Shown here: positions 1-12,096 of the stretch, in pieces
How positions within the stretch are numbered: position 1 is the stretch's first letter
How the letters are laid out: every line of letters starts with the position of its first letter
Source: Siphonodentalium dalli
Lineage: Eukaryota; Mollusca; Scaphopoda; Gadilida; Siphonodentaliidae
Direction: 5' to 3'
DNA length: 64,000 bases
NCBI GenBank assembly: GCA_032622095.1
Contig: CP136063.1
Location: 279,119,426 to 279,183,425 of the forward strand
Notes under the pieces: generated by a model
The model's input: only the letters and a program-made list of their open reading frames with translations
Database searches by the model: none
Told to the model about the DNA's origin: nothing
Translations under genes and position numbers: made by a program

Positions 1-437
1 TTGTCAAGACGTACGATGGTGTACGTAAACAAGAGCCTGCTCGTGTTACAGAAGTTTTGCTTCTGTGTACATAACACAGCTCAATTCTGTTGGTTAATAA
101 CACACAAATGATATAAACGCTCTTTATTATTTCCAGATCAGGAAAACAGTAACATAGAACGCTCTTTATGTTTACCATATCCTGACCTAAACAAAATCCA
201 GGTTCTGTAACGTTTTTTACTTTTTTTTACATAACAAAGGAAAAACATTTGACAATAACATACTGTTTATGCCATATTTATGATTGGTATAAGAACAAAA
301 TCTGTCTATATTTTACCATTCTTTCTGTTTATGGCGGTTTTTGACGGAGGTCAATATTTTAACAGCATACCCACCACCAACGCCGCCCGTATATTTAAGC
401 GACTTTGATATGATTACTAGTACATTGTATACAATAT
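1..437. other. AT-rich sequence, no gene seen
   Basis: No coding signal is visible. Around 113-186 there are two imperfect copies, in reverse orientation, of the TAAAGAGCGTT-type motif that forms the 42-bp minisatellite at 47.1-47.7 kb, so this stretch probably holds an old dispersed copy of that repeat. Confidence 0.5.
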
Positions 438-721
438 GATTCCATGATACGCCGGCCTACACCAACGATGATTCCATACGCCGGCCTACACCAACGATGA
501 TTCCATGATACGCCGGCCTACACCAACGATGATTCCAGGATACGCCGGCTTACACCAACGATGATTCCATGATACGCCGGCCTACACCAACGATGATTCC
601 ATGATACGCCGGCCTACACCAACGATGATTCCATGATACGCCGGCCTACACCAACGATGATTCCATGATACGCCGGCCTACACCAACGATGATTCCATTA
701 TACGCCACCTACACCAACGAT
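438..721. repeat. 32-bp minisatellite, 9 copies
   Basis: Head-to-tail units starting GATTCCATGATACGCCGG recur every 32 bp. The second unit is 29 bp because it lacks three bases, and the last unit is degenerate. Copies are otherwise almost identical, which points to recent expansion. Nothing suggests that it is translated. Confidence 0.95.
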
Positions 722-776
722 GATTCGTTCCGGTCTTATATACCCAACAAATAACATAGAATTACGGAAATAACAA

Positions 777-3700
777 GAAGCGGAAGGCTTCCAATGAACA
801 CCACGAAGCGGAAGGCTTCCAATGAAACACCACGAAGCGGAAGGCTTCCAATGAAACACCACGAAGCGGAAGGCTTCCAATGAACACCACGAAGCGGAAG
901 GCTTCCAATGAACACCACGAAGCGGAAGGCTTCCAATGAACACCACGAAGCGGAAGGCTTCCAATGAACACCACGAAGCGGAAGGCTTCCAATGAAACAC
1001 CACGAAGCGGAAGGCTTCCAATGAACACCACGAAGCGGAAGGCTTCCAATGAACACCACGAAGCGGAAGGCTTCCAATGAACACCACGAAGCGGAAGGCT
1101 TCCAATGAAACACCACGAAGCGGAAGGCTTCCAATGAACACCACGAAGCGGAAGGCTTCCAATGAACACCACGAAGCGGAAGGCTTCCAATGAAACACCA
1201 CGAAGCGGAAGGCTTCCAATGAACACCACGAAGCGGAAGGCTTCCAATGAAACATCACGAAGCGGGAGGCTTCCAATGAACACCACGAAGCGGAAGGCTT
1301 CCAATGAACACCACGAAGCGGAAGGCTTCCAATGAAACACCACGAAGCGGAAGGCTTCCAATGAACACCACGAAGCGGAAGGCTTCCAATGAACACCACG
1401 AAGCGGAAGGCTTCCAATGAACACCACGAAGCGGAAGGCTTCCAATGAACACCACGAAGCGGAAGGCTTCCAATGAAACACCACGAAGCGGAAGGCTTCC
1501 AATGAAACACCACGAAGCGGAAGGCTTCCAATGAACACCACGAAGCGGAAGGCTTCCAATGAAACACCACGAAGCGGAAGGCTTCCAATGAAACACCACG
1601 AAGCGGAAGGCTTCCAATGAACACCACGAAGCTGAAGGCTTCCAATAAACACCACGAAGCGGAAGGCTTCCAATGAAACATCACGAAGCGGAAGGCTTCC
1701 AATGAACACCACGAAGCGGAAGGCTTCCAATGAAACACCACGAAGCGGAAGGCTTCCAATGAAACACCACGAAGCGGAAGGCTTCCAATGAACACCACGA
1801 AGCTGAAGGCTTCCAATGAACACCACGAAGCGGAAGGCTTCCAATGAACACCACGAAGCGGAAGGCTTCCAATGAAACACCACGAAGCGGAAGGCTTCCA
1901 ATGAAACACCACGAAGCGGAAGGCTTCCAATGAAACACCACGAAGCGGAAGGCTTCCAATGAACACCACGAGGCGGAAGGCTTCCAATGAAACACCACGA
2001 AGCGGAAGGCTTCCAATGAAACACCACGAAGCGGAAGGCTTCCAATGAACACCACGAAGCTGAAGGCTTCCAATGAACACCACGAAGCGGAAGGCTTCCA
2101 ATGAAACACCACGAAGCGGAAGGCTTCCAATGAACACCACGAAGCGGAAGGCTTCCAATGAAACACCACGAAGCGGAAGGCTTCCAATGAAACACCACGA
2201 AGCGGAAGGCTTCCAATGAACACCACGAAGCGGAAGGCTTCCAATGAACACCACGAAGCGGAAGGCTTCCAATGAAACACCACGAAGCGGAAGGCTTCCA
2301 ATGAACACCACGAAGCGGAAGGCTTCCAATGAAACATCACGAAGCGGAAGGCTTCCAATGAACACCACGAAGCGGAAGGCTTCCAATGAACACCACGAAG
2401 CGGAAGGCTTCCAATGAAACACCACCAATCGGAAGGCTTCCAATGAAACACCACGAAGCGGAAGGCTTCCAATGAAACACCACGAAGCGGAAGGCATCCA
2501 ATGAAACACCACGAAGCGGAAGGCTTCCAATGAACACCACGAAGCGGAAGGCTTCCAATGAAACACCACGAAGCGGAAGGCTTCCAATGAAACACCACGA
2601 AGCGGAAGGCTTCCAATGAACACCACGAAGCGGAAGGCTTCCAATGAAACACCACGAAGCGGAAGGCTTCCAATGAAACACCACGAAGCGGAAGGCTTCC
2701 AATGAACACCACGAAGCTGAAGGCTTCCAATAAACACCACGAAGCGGAATGCTTCCAATGAAACACCACGAAGCGGAAGGCTTCCAATGAACACCACGAA
2801 GCGGAAGGCTTCCAATGAAACACCATGAAGCGGAAGGCTTCCAATGAAACACCACGAAGCGGAAGGCTTCCAATGAACACCACGAAGCTGAAGGCTTCCA
2901 ATGAACACCACGAAGCGGAAGGCTTCCAATGAAACACCACGAAGCGGAAGGCTTCCAATGAACACCACGAAGCGGAAGGCTTCCAATGAAACACCACGAA
3001 GCGGAAGGCTTCCAATGAAACACCACGAAGCGGAAGGCTTCCAATGAACACCACGAAGCGGAAGGCTTCCAATGAACACCACGAAGCGGAAGGCTTCCAA
3101 TGAAACACCACGAGGCGGAAGGCTTCCAATGAACACCACGAAGCGGAAGGCTTCCAATGAAACATCACGAAGCGGAAGGCTTCCAATGAACACCACGAAG
3201 CGGAAGGCTTCCAATGAACACCACGAAGCGGAAGGCTTCCAATGAAACACCACGAAGCGGAAGGCTTCCAACGAACACCACGAAGCGGAAGGCTTCCAAT
3301 GAAACACCACGAAGCGGAAGGCTTCCAATGAACACCACGAAGTGGAAGGCTTCCAATGAAACACCACGAAGCGGAAGGCTTCCAATGAAACACCACGAAG
3401 CGGAAGGCTTCCAATGAACACCACGAAGCGGAAGGCTTCCAATGAAACACCACGAAGCGGAAGGCTTCCAATGAACACCACGAAGCGGAAGGCTTCCAAT
3501 GAAACACCACGAAGCGGAAGGCTTCCAATGAGACACCACGAAGCGGAAGGCTTCCAATGAACACCACGAAGCGGAAGGCTTCCAATGAACACCACGAAGC
3601 GGAAGGCTTCCAATGAACACCACGAAGCGGAAGGCTTCCAATGAAACACCACGAAGCGGAAGGCTTCCAATGAACACCACGAAGCGGAAGGCTTCCAATG

Positions 3701-4109
3701 AACACCACGAAGCGGAAGGCTTCCAATGAAACACCACGAAGCGGAAGGCTTCCAATGAACACCACGAAGCGGAAGGCTTCCAATGAAATACCACGAAGCG
3801 GAATGCTTCCAATGAGACACCACGAAGCGGAAGGCTTCCAATGAAACACCACGAAGCGGAAGGCTTCCAATGAACACCACGAAGCGGAAGGCTTCCAATG
3901 AACACCACGAAGCGGAAGGCTTCCAATGAACACCACGAAGCGGAAGGCTTCCAATGAAACACCACGAAGCGGAAGGCTTCCAATGAAACAACACGAAGCG
4001 GAAGGCTTCCAATGAAACACCACGAAGCGGAAGGCTTCCAATGAAACACAACGAAGCGGAAGGCTTCCAATGGTAAATGAAACTCAAACAAGCGGAGGGC
4101 TTCCAATGG
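777..4109. repeat. 28/29-bp minisatellite, roughly 116 copies
   Basis: The unit is CACGAAGCGGAAGGCTTCC followed by AATGAACAC (28 bp) or AATGAAACAC (29 bp). Each unit holds overlapping inverted repeats (GAAGC-GGAAG-GCTTC and GGAAG-G-CTTCC), so every unit can form a small hairpin. The two lengths are mixed irregularly, so all three frames of the minus strand stay open for hundreds of codons. The 1129-codon minus-strand frame is therefore a by-product of the repeat. Rare variants (GCTGAAGG near 1631, 1801, 2058, 2716, 2887; AACATCACG near 1251, 1677, 2333, 3161) mark larger duplicated blocks. Confidence 0.97.
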
Positions 4110-4190
4110 TTAATGAATTAATAGTAATTACACTTTCAGTAGTATTCATTCAGTTAATTTATAACTCTCCTTTGGAAAAGTCATACCTCA

Positions 4191-4777
4191 AATAATAGGA
4201 CTATCGTCCATAGCGATCAAATCCATCTAAGTCTAATAATAGGACTATCGTCCATAGCGATCAAATCCATCTAAGTCTAATAATAGGACTATCGTTCATA
4301 GCGATCAAATCCATCTAAGTCTAATAATAGGACCATCGTCCATAGCGATCAAATCCATCTAAGTCTAATAATAGGACTATCGTCCATAGAGATCAAATCC
4401 ATCTAAGTCTAATCATCAATCATCATATATTATAATAGGACTATCGTCCATAGCGATCAAATTCATCTAAGTCTAATAATAGGACTATCGTCCATAGCGA
4501 TCAAATCCATCTAAGTCTAATAATAGGACTATCGTCCATAGAGATCAAATCCATCTAAGTCTAATCATCAATCATCATAGATTATAATAGGACTATTGTC
4601 CATAGCGATCAAATCCATCTAAGTATAATCATCAATCGTGATAGATTATAAAAGAACTATCGTCCATAGCGATCAAATCCATCTAAGTCTAATCATAAAT
4701 CGTCATAGATTATAATAGGACTATCGTCCATAGCGATCAAATCCATCTACGTCTAATCATCAATCGTCATAGATTAT
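4191..4777. repeat. 44/64-bp minisatellite, 11 units
   Basis: The core GGACTATCGTCCATAGCGAT recurs 11 times. Spacing between cores is 44, 44, 44, 44, 64, 44, 44, 64, 65 and 63 bp. The longer units carry an extra 20 bp or so of the type CATCAATCATCATATATTAT. Long units dominate the right end, so the array mixes two unit types. Confidence 0.92.
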
Positions 4778-5537
4778 TCTCTCACATAATTGCTTAGATT
4801 CACCATGGCATCTGTAAATATATCTGCTGTGCAAATAAATTCACATGTAGTCTGTGCCAAAAACTGTGACATTTATCCAGATTTCCACATGAACCTTTCC
4901 ATTAATTTATGAATATAGTTTAGTAGTATATGACTACATGATGCTCTATCAATATTTCATTATCATGAGAAATACCATTTAAATATGGAATTATTATCAA
5001 ATTGAAACATGACTTTTCGTCTATGAATAATATGACCGTGCGTGACACGAAGTAGAGCAACACATGTGGTGTTATTCAATATTACAATAATCATAGAATG
5101 ATAAGTATGTATAATGTATCTCACGTGACTTTGTTATTGAAATCAAGCTTTCCGATTGGTTGGCTACTCGACTCTATTAGTCGTAGTTGTATACTACGCC
5201 TTCAAGTCTCTCCCATCGTGCACTATGCATATGTAGTTTTGACTACTAAAAATAGTAACGAACACTACATCAAACTTTGTTCTGAAACTACTTGTTATTT
5301 CGCCGCTGATCCAAATTAAAGCTTCAGTAAGGCGAACATCAATTGTCTGAACTTAGTAAAAGTTGAAAATAGTAGTTTCCTACTGCTAAATCAAAATTAC
5401 AAAGGTTTTCTCTGGAGTCCCGTTGAGTTTCCTAAGTTCGCGATTTTTACATATTATTATTTTTTCTTTAAAAAAAAATGGTGTTTGCCCACTGGTTTGC
5501 CTTTAATTTCTGCATTTGTTCGATACAATATAATAAT
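4778..5537. other. Unassigned sequence
   Basis: A 73-codon open frame (5098-5319, +) has no recognisable domain and no sign of selection that I can judge by eye. I see no repeat family and no splice-bounded coding segment here. Confidence 0.4.
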
Positions 5538-5670
5538 TAGAGCATGACTTGTCGTGAAATACGCCGATATAGTGCATAGTGCGGTTGTGTAGTTCACTCC
5601 GCTTCGCGTCGTGAACTACACAACCTCACTATGCACTATATCGGCGTATTTCACTCCAAGCCATGCTCTA
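5538..5670. mobile_element. Foldback (hairpin) element, about 60-bp arms
   Basis: The left arm starts TAGAGCATGACTTG and the right arm ends with a near complement, CCATGCTCTA. The arms pair over about 60 bp with few mismatches around a 13-bp loop at 5598-5610. The size and structure fit a miniature foldback transposon. No clear target-site duplication was found. Confidence 0.8.
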
Positions 5671-6886
5671 TTTATTAAATAGTACCAGTACTAATATCAC
5701 TACTAATAACAGTCTACTCTTACTATACCACTCGAAGATACAGACGTGTTGGTATCATCACATTAAAATACCAAATATGAAAGTGGGTTGAAATGATAGT
5801 ATAGTTATCACTTGCGAATCAGGTTGAGAATCATTCAAAACTTTGACACAAAGACTTGATATGGTTCGCTATATGTTCAAGCCAGGGGCGTGGATAGAGG
5901 GTCTTTATTGTGGTGTCCACATTGGAAATTGGAACTACACACTCTTGAGTAATATCAAAAGTTACAAATTGGCACATTACCCTTGTCTCAGAATTTCCAA
6001 CTGGCATTTGAACGTTTCCAACTGTTGGTTATTTCCAACGTAACAACTTATATATGGTTGGAAAATTCAAGCCAATTACTAGCTCAGTCCGAACATTTTA
6101 CCGAAAGTAGTCACATATTCGATGTTTGTTCGGAATACAACATATTCCACAATAAATATGGTTGGAAAATCAAACTATCATAACAATTTTAACCTATATA
6201 TGGTTTGACATTTCCAACTGTTGCTGTGTCAGTCATAGAATTTCCAACTGTTGAAACATGTTATCACAGTTATGGTGTGAGATATCACCAACACCACCCA
6301 TCCCCTACCAGGTATCACGTCTGTCGTAAAAGCGACACATACACTTCAGTCCTCAAACTAAACTTAGTAATTTCTCACTTTCGTCACGTTCCGGTTACTA
6401 AAATAGGTCGATGAATGCAGTAAATTCTATATATAGATTTTATATACTCTAAATAAAAAAAACTTATCAAAGTCTTATACATGTACATTAAACAAGCTGA
6501 CATTCCAAATTCTGAACATAAACGATTACGATGTGCTGGTAGACCCTCTACAAATGTCCATCATTATACTAATTGAAGCGAGACTGGATGTATATGACTA
6601 TTTTTGGTGTTACGAAATCGGTGGCCCCAGCGGAGACAAGGCAAGCGCAATCGCTGGTTTTCATTAAGCTAATCAGCGAAATTGGTGTAAATGATACTAA
6701 TATGCCTAATTAAGTCTTCTTCGGAAGTTGTGAAGTACGGTAGCCAATTTTATAATCCGTATCTTTGGTCCATTGTCGATGCCGCGCTTTTGCAATCACC
6801 GCGCATTTGCTAATCGGAAATCACGTGATGAAATCCAAAAAATCCGTACACGCAATCCGAAATTTGAGCTGATAGTATAGGAATTT
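5671..6886. other. Unassigned sequence with TTTCCAACTG motifs
   Basis: Between about 5920 and 6260 the motif TTTCCAACTG/TTGGAAA recurs several times in both orientations, with TATATGGTTGGAAAA twice. This looks like a decayed palindromic repeat. Short open frames here (60-70 codons) have no recognisable similarity. Confidence 0.35.
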
Positions 6887-7252
6887 GTGCGTAACGTATA
6901 GATAACCACTACGACTGTGCGTAACGTATAGATAACCACTACGACTGTGCGTAACGTATAAATAACCAATACGACTGTACGTAACGTATAGATAACCACT
7001 ACGACTGTGCGTAACGTATAGATAACCACTACGACTGTGCGTAACGTATAGATAACCACTACGACTGTGCATAACGTATAGATAACCACCACGACTGTGC
7101 GTAACGTATAGATAACCACTACGACTGTGCGTAACGTATATATAACCACCACGACTGTGCGTAACGTATATATAACCACTACGACTGTGCGTAACGTATA
7201 TATAACCACTACGACTGTGCGTAACGTATAGATAACCACTACGACTGTGCGT
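6887..7252. repeat. 30-bp minisatellite, about 12 copies
   Basis: Units of GTGCGTAACGTATAGATAAC plus CACTACGACT repeat every 30 bp with few substitutions. Because 30 is a multiple of three, the minus strand reads as a ten-residue peptide repeat (VVVVIYTLRT) inside a 167-codon frame. No promoter, splice site or homologous protein supports translation. Confidence 0.95.
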
Positions 7253-7287
7253 GTGGTTGCTATTATGACCATATTGTCTGTCTGCTT

Positions 7288-7920
7288 ATAGGCGACCAAA
7301 CGGTTGAACGATCGGAGCTGAAAAGTTGCATATATCGGTAATTGGACCCGGGGAACATTTATTAGATAGGCCCCGTTGACAACAGATGTCTTAAAATGGC
7401 ACTAATAATTATATATATTGGCTAGAGGCGACCAGACGGTTGGACCCTGGTGGCTGAAAAATTGTACATCTTGGTAGTTTGACCATATGGATCTTATTAG
7501 ATATGTCCCGTTGACCTCCGATATCTTGTATGAAAGGGCACTACTAATCAATTTAACTACATAATCAACTATATACACTAAATGGTTGCAATCTGTCGGT
7601 GAAATTTGAAACACGGGGATAACAGACGACTTAAATGGGGATATGAGCAATAAAGAGCGTTTCTTATCAGCTTAAACGATATGTAGGAACATTTAACAGA
7701 TATGGGTGAACTGACCAGGGGATTGTCATGGGATATCTGCACACATTTGTCCTCATATGACTTAAAGGGAGACTAATAATTTATATGATCAATAAAGAGC
7801 GTGTATTATTAGCCCAGAGGCTATGTGAACATTGGTGCACACAAGTAAAATTACTCGGGGAATGTCACGAGATATATGCTGGTGATCCAAAAGGACTTAA
7901 ACAGACACTAATAATTAGCA
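7288..7920. repeat. Diverged tandem repeat of roughly 140-170 bp
   Basis: AGGCGACCAAACGGTTG near 7288 and AGGCGACCAGACGGTTG near 7426 start two related blocks with shared features (AGCTGAAAA, TTATTAGATA, CCCGTTGAC, GGCACTAATAATT). Two further blocks up to about 7920 share GACTTAAA, CAATAAAGAGCGT and ACTAATAATT. The similarity is low, so this is an old tandem array. Confidence 0.6.
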
Positions 7921-9815
7921 ATAATGATTTTAAATGACTTGAATGACCACTGATAAATTACGTACTCTTCATCCGAGCAACGCCTGGTACCCCTGCTAGT
8001 TCATATTACAAATGTTACAAATATGCAGACAAAATATCCATGAGTAAATCTCTCAATACACCCAATTTTGTACACTTTGATGTGCACACTATTTTGCTAT
8101 TGCAGCAATGTTATTATTTTCATAATTCCACACCTGAGTTCCACCGTAGAAATCTAATAAAAGTCACAGTTCAAAATCATTTCTGATGAAATATAATTCC
8201 GCTATTGTGGAAATAATATTATACTAATTCCTTGTGGAATCGCCAAAACTAACCTTTCTTCTTCGTCAAGTATTCCTCCGGATAATGGTTGTTAATACTT
8301 TTTGACAGGTTGATTCAAATTGGGCTGATCTAGTTTACCGTTTGGTTTCAGTGTTTATACGTCTTTGTGAGGTTATTGCACCACTTCCGCATTCTTCCAC
8401 TTAGTTGAATACCGTAACAAACCCAGCAATTATTACCTAAGGTCAGCTTAACCGTAAAATTCATACTTGTTGTAATTCACAGCTTTCGCTGAATTCATTA
8501 ATATAATGATATTGATGAAAGTGACTGATATTCGCAAAGTTCTATGGAACTATTTGTTTCCACCGAGCGCGTGGAACATAAAGGTCAAGGACTCGCGTGC
8601 GAGGCCCATGTAATGTTTACATGTTACGTTTAATTCAAAATGGCCGCACCCTGCGATGGTTTCCGGAGGAAAACTAAGAAATAGACTTAACAAGATAACC
8701 ATAGTCAGAAATGGTAACGCCATCTAGATCATATTATTAGGCATAATTATATAAAATGTATTGGAGCTTTAATGTACTGATTGTGAACAATGGCTATATA
8801 GGTAATGCCCATATATAGTTGATTATATGTAATTTATGTGTATATGTGTATAGTTTGTTCTTGGAGAGAAAGCACATGAACACCTTCTTAAAATCAGGCG
8901 TGCCAAACTGAAGTTATGATAATTATGAAATATTTACACACATACGTCACGTATCATGTGTTCACAAAGGGCGCATACGTTCCAATTGGTTGAACGGTTC
9001 ATCGCCAAACATGCAACGGCCATTCCATTGATACACCAATATATTGGTTATAACCAAAACACCCGTTGCCAACAATATGACAAACGCCTTGACGATTGAC
9101 ATGTTATATTGTTGACGTGTTGCCAGCTCGCGGGAAATACACTAAACTGTTATTTTCTCGGTTCTCTTATACGACATTAGAATTGTTTTCGGCTGGCATG
9201 TACCTTTTCTTTGTTCTAAGTTCTAAGTTCTATCGAGATAGAGGTCTGCAATAGACTGACAGAAGCCAATATACGGCGCCGAACACTGAATGATTTACAA
9301 ACAATCTCGAGAGTCATTATGAAATAATATAATTTCCGATAAGGTTTCATTCACCACCGATTATGGAGACTAATTAATCATAATTCCTTCAATGTCTCAT
9401 GAAAGCACCACCTCAGAATTCCGTTAAAACAACTAATCCTTCAAATAATTATAACTGCGGATAATCACTGAACGTTTCTCATTCACCACACCAGAAAACC
9501 TCTAAATGCGGACCAAAAACCTACTAGTCGGATTAAATACACCCCGGATACCTCGCAACAAGACCTTTAGTCTACATTCCAACGAGACATATGACAAAAA
9601 TGAGACATCCGTGACGATACATCGGCGAATACATACATCCTGCAAAAGTCTAACCGGTACGGAAATTACTAGTACATTTTAATCACATTTCTATAAATAT
9701 AACTTCCATGTCTCCACTGACATCCTCAGAACACGATCACAGAAAATACCATAGATGGCATAATAATACTTTTTGAATAAAGTTAAATACTATTCCCCGA
9801 AATAAATATGGAAAT
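7921..9815. other. Unassigned AT-rich sequence
   Basis: No coding exon, known transposon end or tandem repeat is clear. A weak inverted repeat (CCAACAATATGACA near 9070, TGTTATATTGTTGACG near 9103) can form a hairpin. AGTTCTAAGTTCTA near 9217 is a short duplication. Confidence 0.4.
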
Positions 9816-9905
9816 GCCTACATAGAGAAAAGGCTGAGAAAAGTCGATAGTGTTCCCACAAATTATCACTAAAAGCGACAAATAATTATGGACGGATACC
9901 AATTT
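9816..9905. repeat. 90-bp direct repeat, copy 1
   Basis: The segment starting GCCTACATAGAGAAAAGGCT and ending GACGGATACCAATT recurs almost exactly at 10024-10114, in the same orientation. The two copies are separated by about 118 bp of unrelated sequence. It could be an unequal duplication or the two ends of a small element. Confidence 0.85.
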
Positions 9906-10023
9906 AATATCACGAATAACAATAAGGTGATATTCTAATAACGAAATAATAACATTATTTCAGTTTAAACAAGTCTTTTTGTTTTCATTTTCGTGTCGGT
10001 CAAGATATCCCTTCTAGTTTTTT

Positions 10024-10114
10024 GCCTACATAGAGAAAAGGCTGAGAAAAGTCGATAGTGTTCCCACAAAGTATCACTAAAAGCGACAAATAATTATGAA
10101 CGGATACCAATTAC
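10024..10114. repeat. 90-bp direct repeat, copy 2
   Basis: Near-identical to 9816-9905. The differences seen are single bases (ATTATCAC against AGTATCAC, TATGGACGG against TATGAACGG), so the duplication is fairly recent. Confidence 0.85.
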
Positions 10115-12096
10115 GTTTTGAGAACTGTCAACAAATTACTTTCAAAGATTGTTTTGGCGTTTAATTCAAGAAGTCTGAGTCACTGTCCGAATCATAAATT
10201 ATACGAATTCTTTTGAATTGCCGAGGCTGTTCATACAGGTAGTTCCGTCCGTTCACTATTATTCGGTGATTTTACCGGAAGTAAGCGACAGTGAATATAT
10301 AACACAATGATATCTGTACTGTCAGTCTAGACACTAAATGCGATATTTACGTTGCGGAAATTTACCACTATGGAATGGGGAAGCATACAGTGAACATATA
10401 TATGTATAATATGATAAGAACGTACTACGTTATTCGAAAACTTACTCCATCCAAGGCCATGATATGTAAATATACAATTAGATTAGATGAATAATAATTG
10501 TACCCGCACAGGTTGATACTTTGAAGTATATTCTCAAGTCGCATGTGCCGGTTTAAATCCGGTTTCAATGGTGCCGTGTATTTATATTTCACGGACATGT
10601 ACAGGTATATAACAATTGAATGTATGTTCCACGCACTGTTACTGAAAGCATACATATCATTTGGACCTTATTGCTTAAGACATGGATGGCCTTCGTTATA
10701 GGTTATAATTTAGGAATACCAGTTACTAAATTATAATACCCTGACCCTGTATGTTGTAAAGAATATACTAATATTATACTATAACAGTATAATACTATGA
10801 TAGTATGAATGCCATATTATCCTCAAAACACACATTGTGTGAGTCGAGCGTTTGTTTATATACAGCACATATAGAGTGAGCAATAAGAACAACACTCAAC
10901 ACCGAGGAAATGTGTTTAGGAGACTTATTCGCAGTGACTTATTCAACACCGAAATCTTGAAAGGTGAGGGTTAGCTAGCGCTATACTGATACGTTATAAA
11001 CAATTTGGTGGAATTTCTAACCAAAGTTCACTTAATGCATGGGGCATATCTGGCGATTAGTGTATTGGTTATCTCATACTATTTACATACTGTTTGTTTA
11101 CATAACATGGGGTTCATATACATGATTTAGAAATAGCATTTAATACAACTATTAGTTATTTAAGTCAGGCATTTAGGTACATTGTACCTGTGTACATCTG
11201 GTGGGGTAAGTCCTCATTTTGGAAGATTCGTCAGGACTCTATATGTCAGCCATTTATTAACTCTGAAAAATGTTTGCAAAAGTAAAACATAAAGTGATCC
11301 AGACAGACTGATGGACAAAACAAACCAAAGCACTGCCACTGATGGTTATTTAAACCAAATATCCGGCTACCACCTTTGACCAAAAAATCTTAACAAAATA
11401 TGTACCATGCAAATTTCCATTGCGAGCTATTTCTGAATACTGAATAGAACCTGGTATAAAATTGTCTACTGTGAGGGTTTACGAGCAGATAATTTAACCC
11501 ATTCACAATACAAACCGTTCATAACACCATGCATACATGGCCTCAATAGCCCGAAGACGAGTGTGACTCGCCACACAGTAGTATTTCAACCAGGCTATAC
11601 TCATGATTCATTCAATGAACTGGATATTGCATGTACACTTCTGCTACAGTGATTGGTACTTGATAGCACTATTGGTGCTAATGATATGATATTATATGCA
11701 TATCGCGATTCAATTTAGTCTTTTAGACTTGGACAAATTATTGAAATTTCAGCACGCAGTGACGAATGGTGACCTCGTATAATGATAATTTTGTTTCTCA
11801 ATTATAATAGCATCCTATTCCATGCCTAGAAGCTAAAATAAACACTCTGTAACAAATGAATTTGGTACCCTGAGAAGTTCCAAAAAAAAGGGCACACTAT
11901 CAGTTCAGAATATGCATTGCATGTACGCAGCAAAACACATTTCAAATAACTTGAATTATAGGTGTAAACGGACTGAAATGTAGAAATTACTGTAAGTTTG
12001 CACAACCTTCCCTGAAGCAGCATGCAATTTGCCCAAAAGTTCCACAAATAGAGAGCGCCACTGTGTGGTAGGATTTACATGTCATCATGACATAAA
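10115..12096. other. Unassigned AT-rich sequence
   Basis: It holds two short minus-strand open frames (10425-10655 and 11826-12047, 76 and 73 codons) with no recognisable family. A palindromic AT stretch (ACTATAACAGTATAATACTATG) lies near 10780. No repeat family or exon can be supported. Confidence 0.35.

Noticed and set aside
698-4106. Long minus-strand open frames (up to 1129 codons) across the 28/29-bp array
   Set aside because: All three frames stay open because the repeat has no stop codon in any frame and mixes two lengths. There is no start context, splicing or homologous protein, so they are by-products of the array.
438-4777. CRISPR array
   Set aside because: Repeats are directly adjacent with no unique spacers, and the DNA is animal-like with spliced exons.
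6796-7299. 167-codon frame with a ten-residue peptide repeat
   Set aside because: It arises because the 30-bp period is a multiple of three. Nothing outside the array looks coding.
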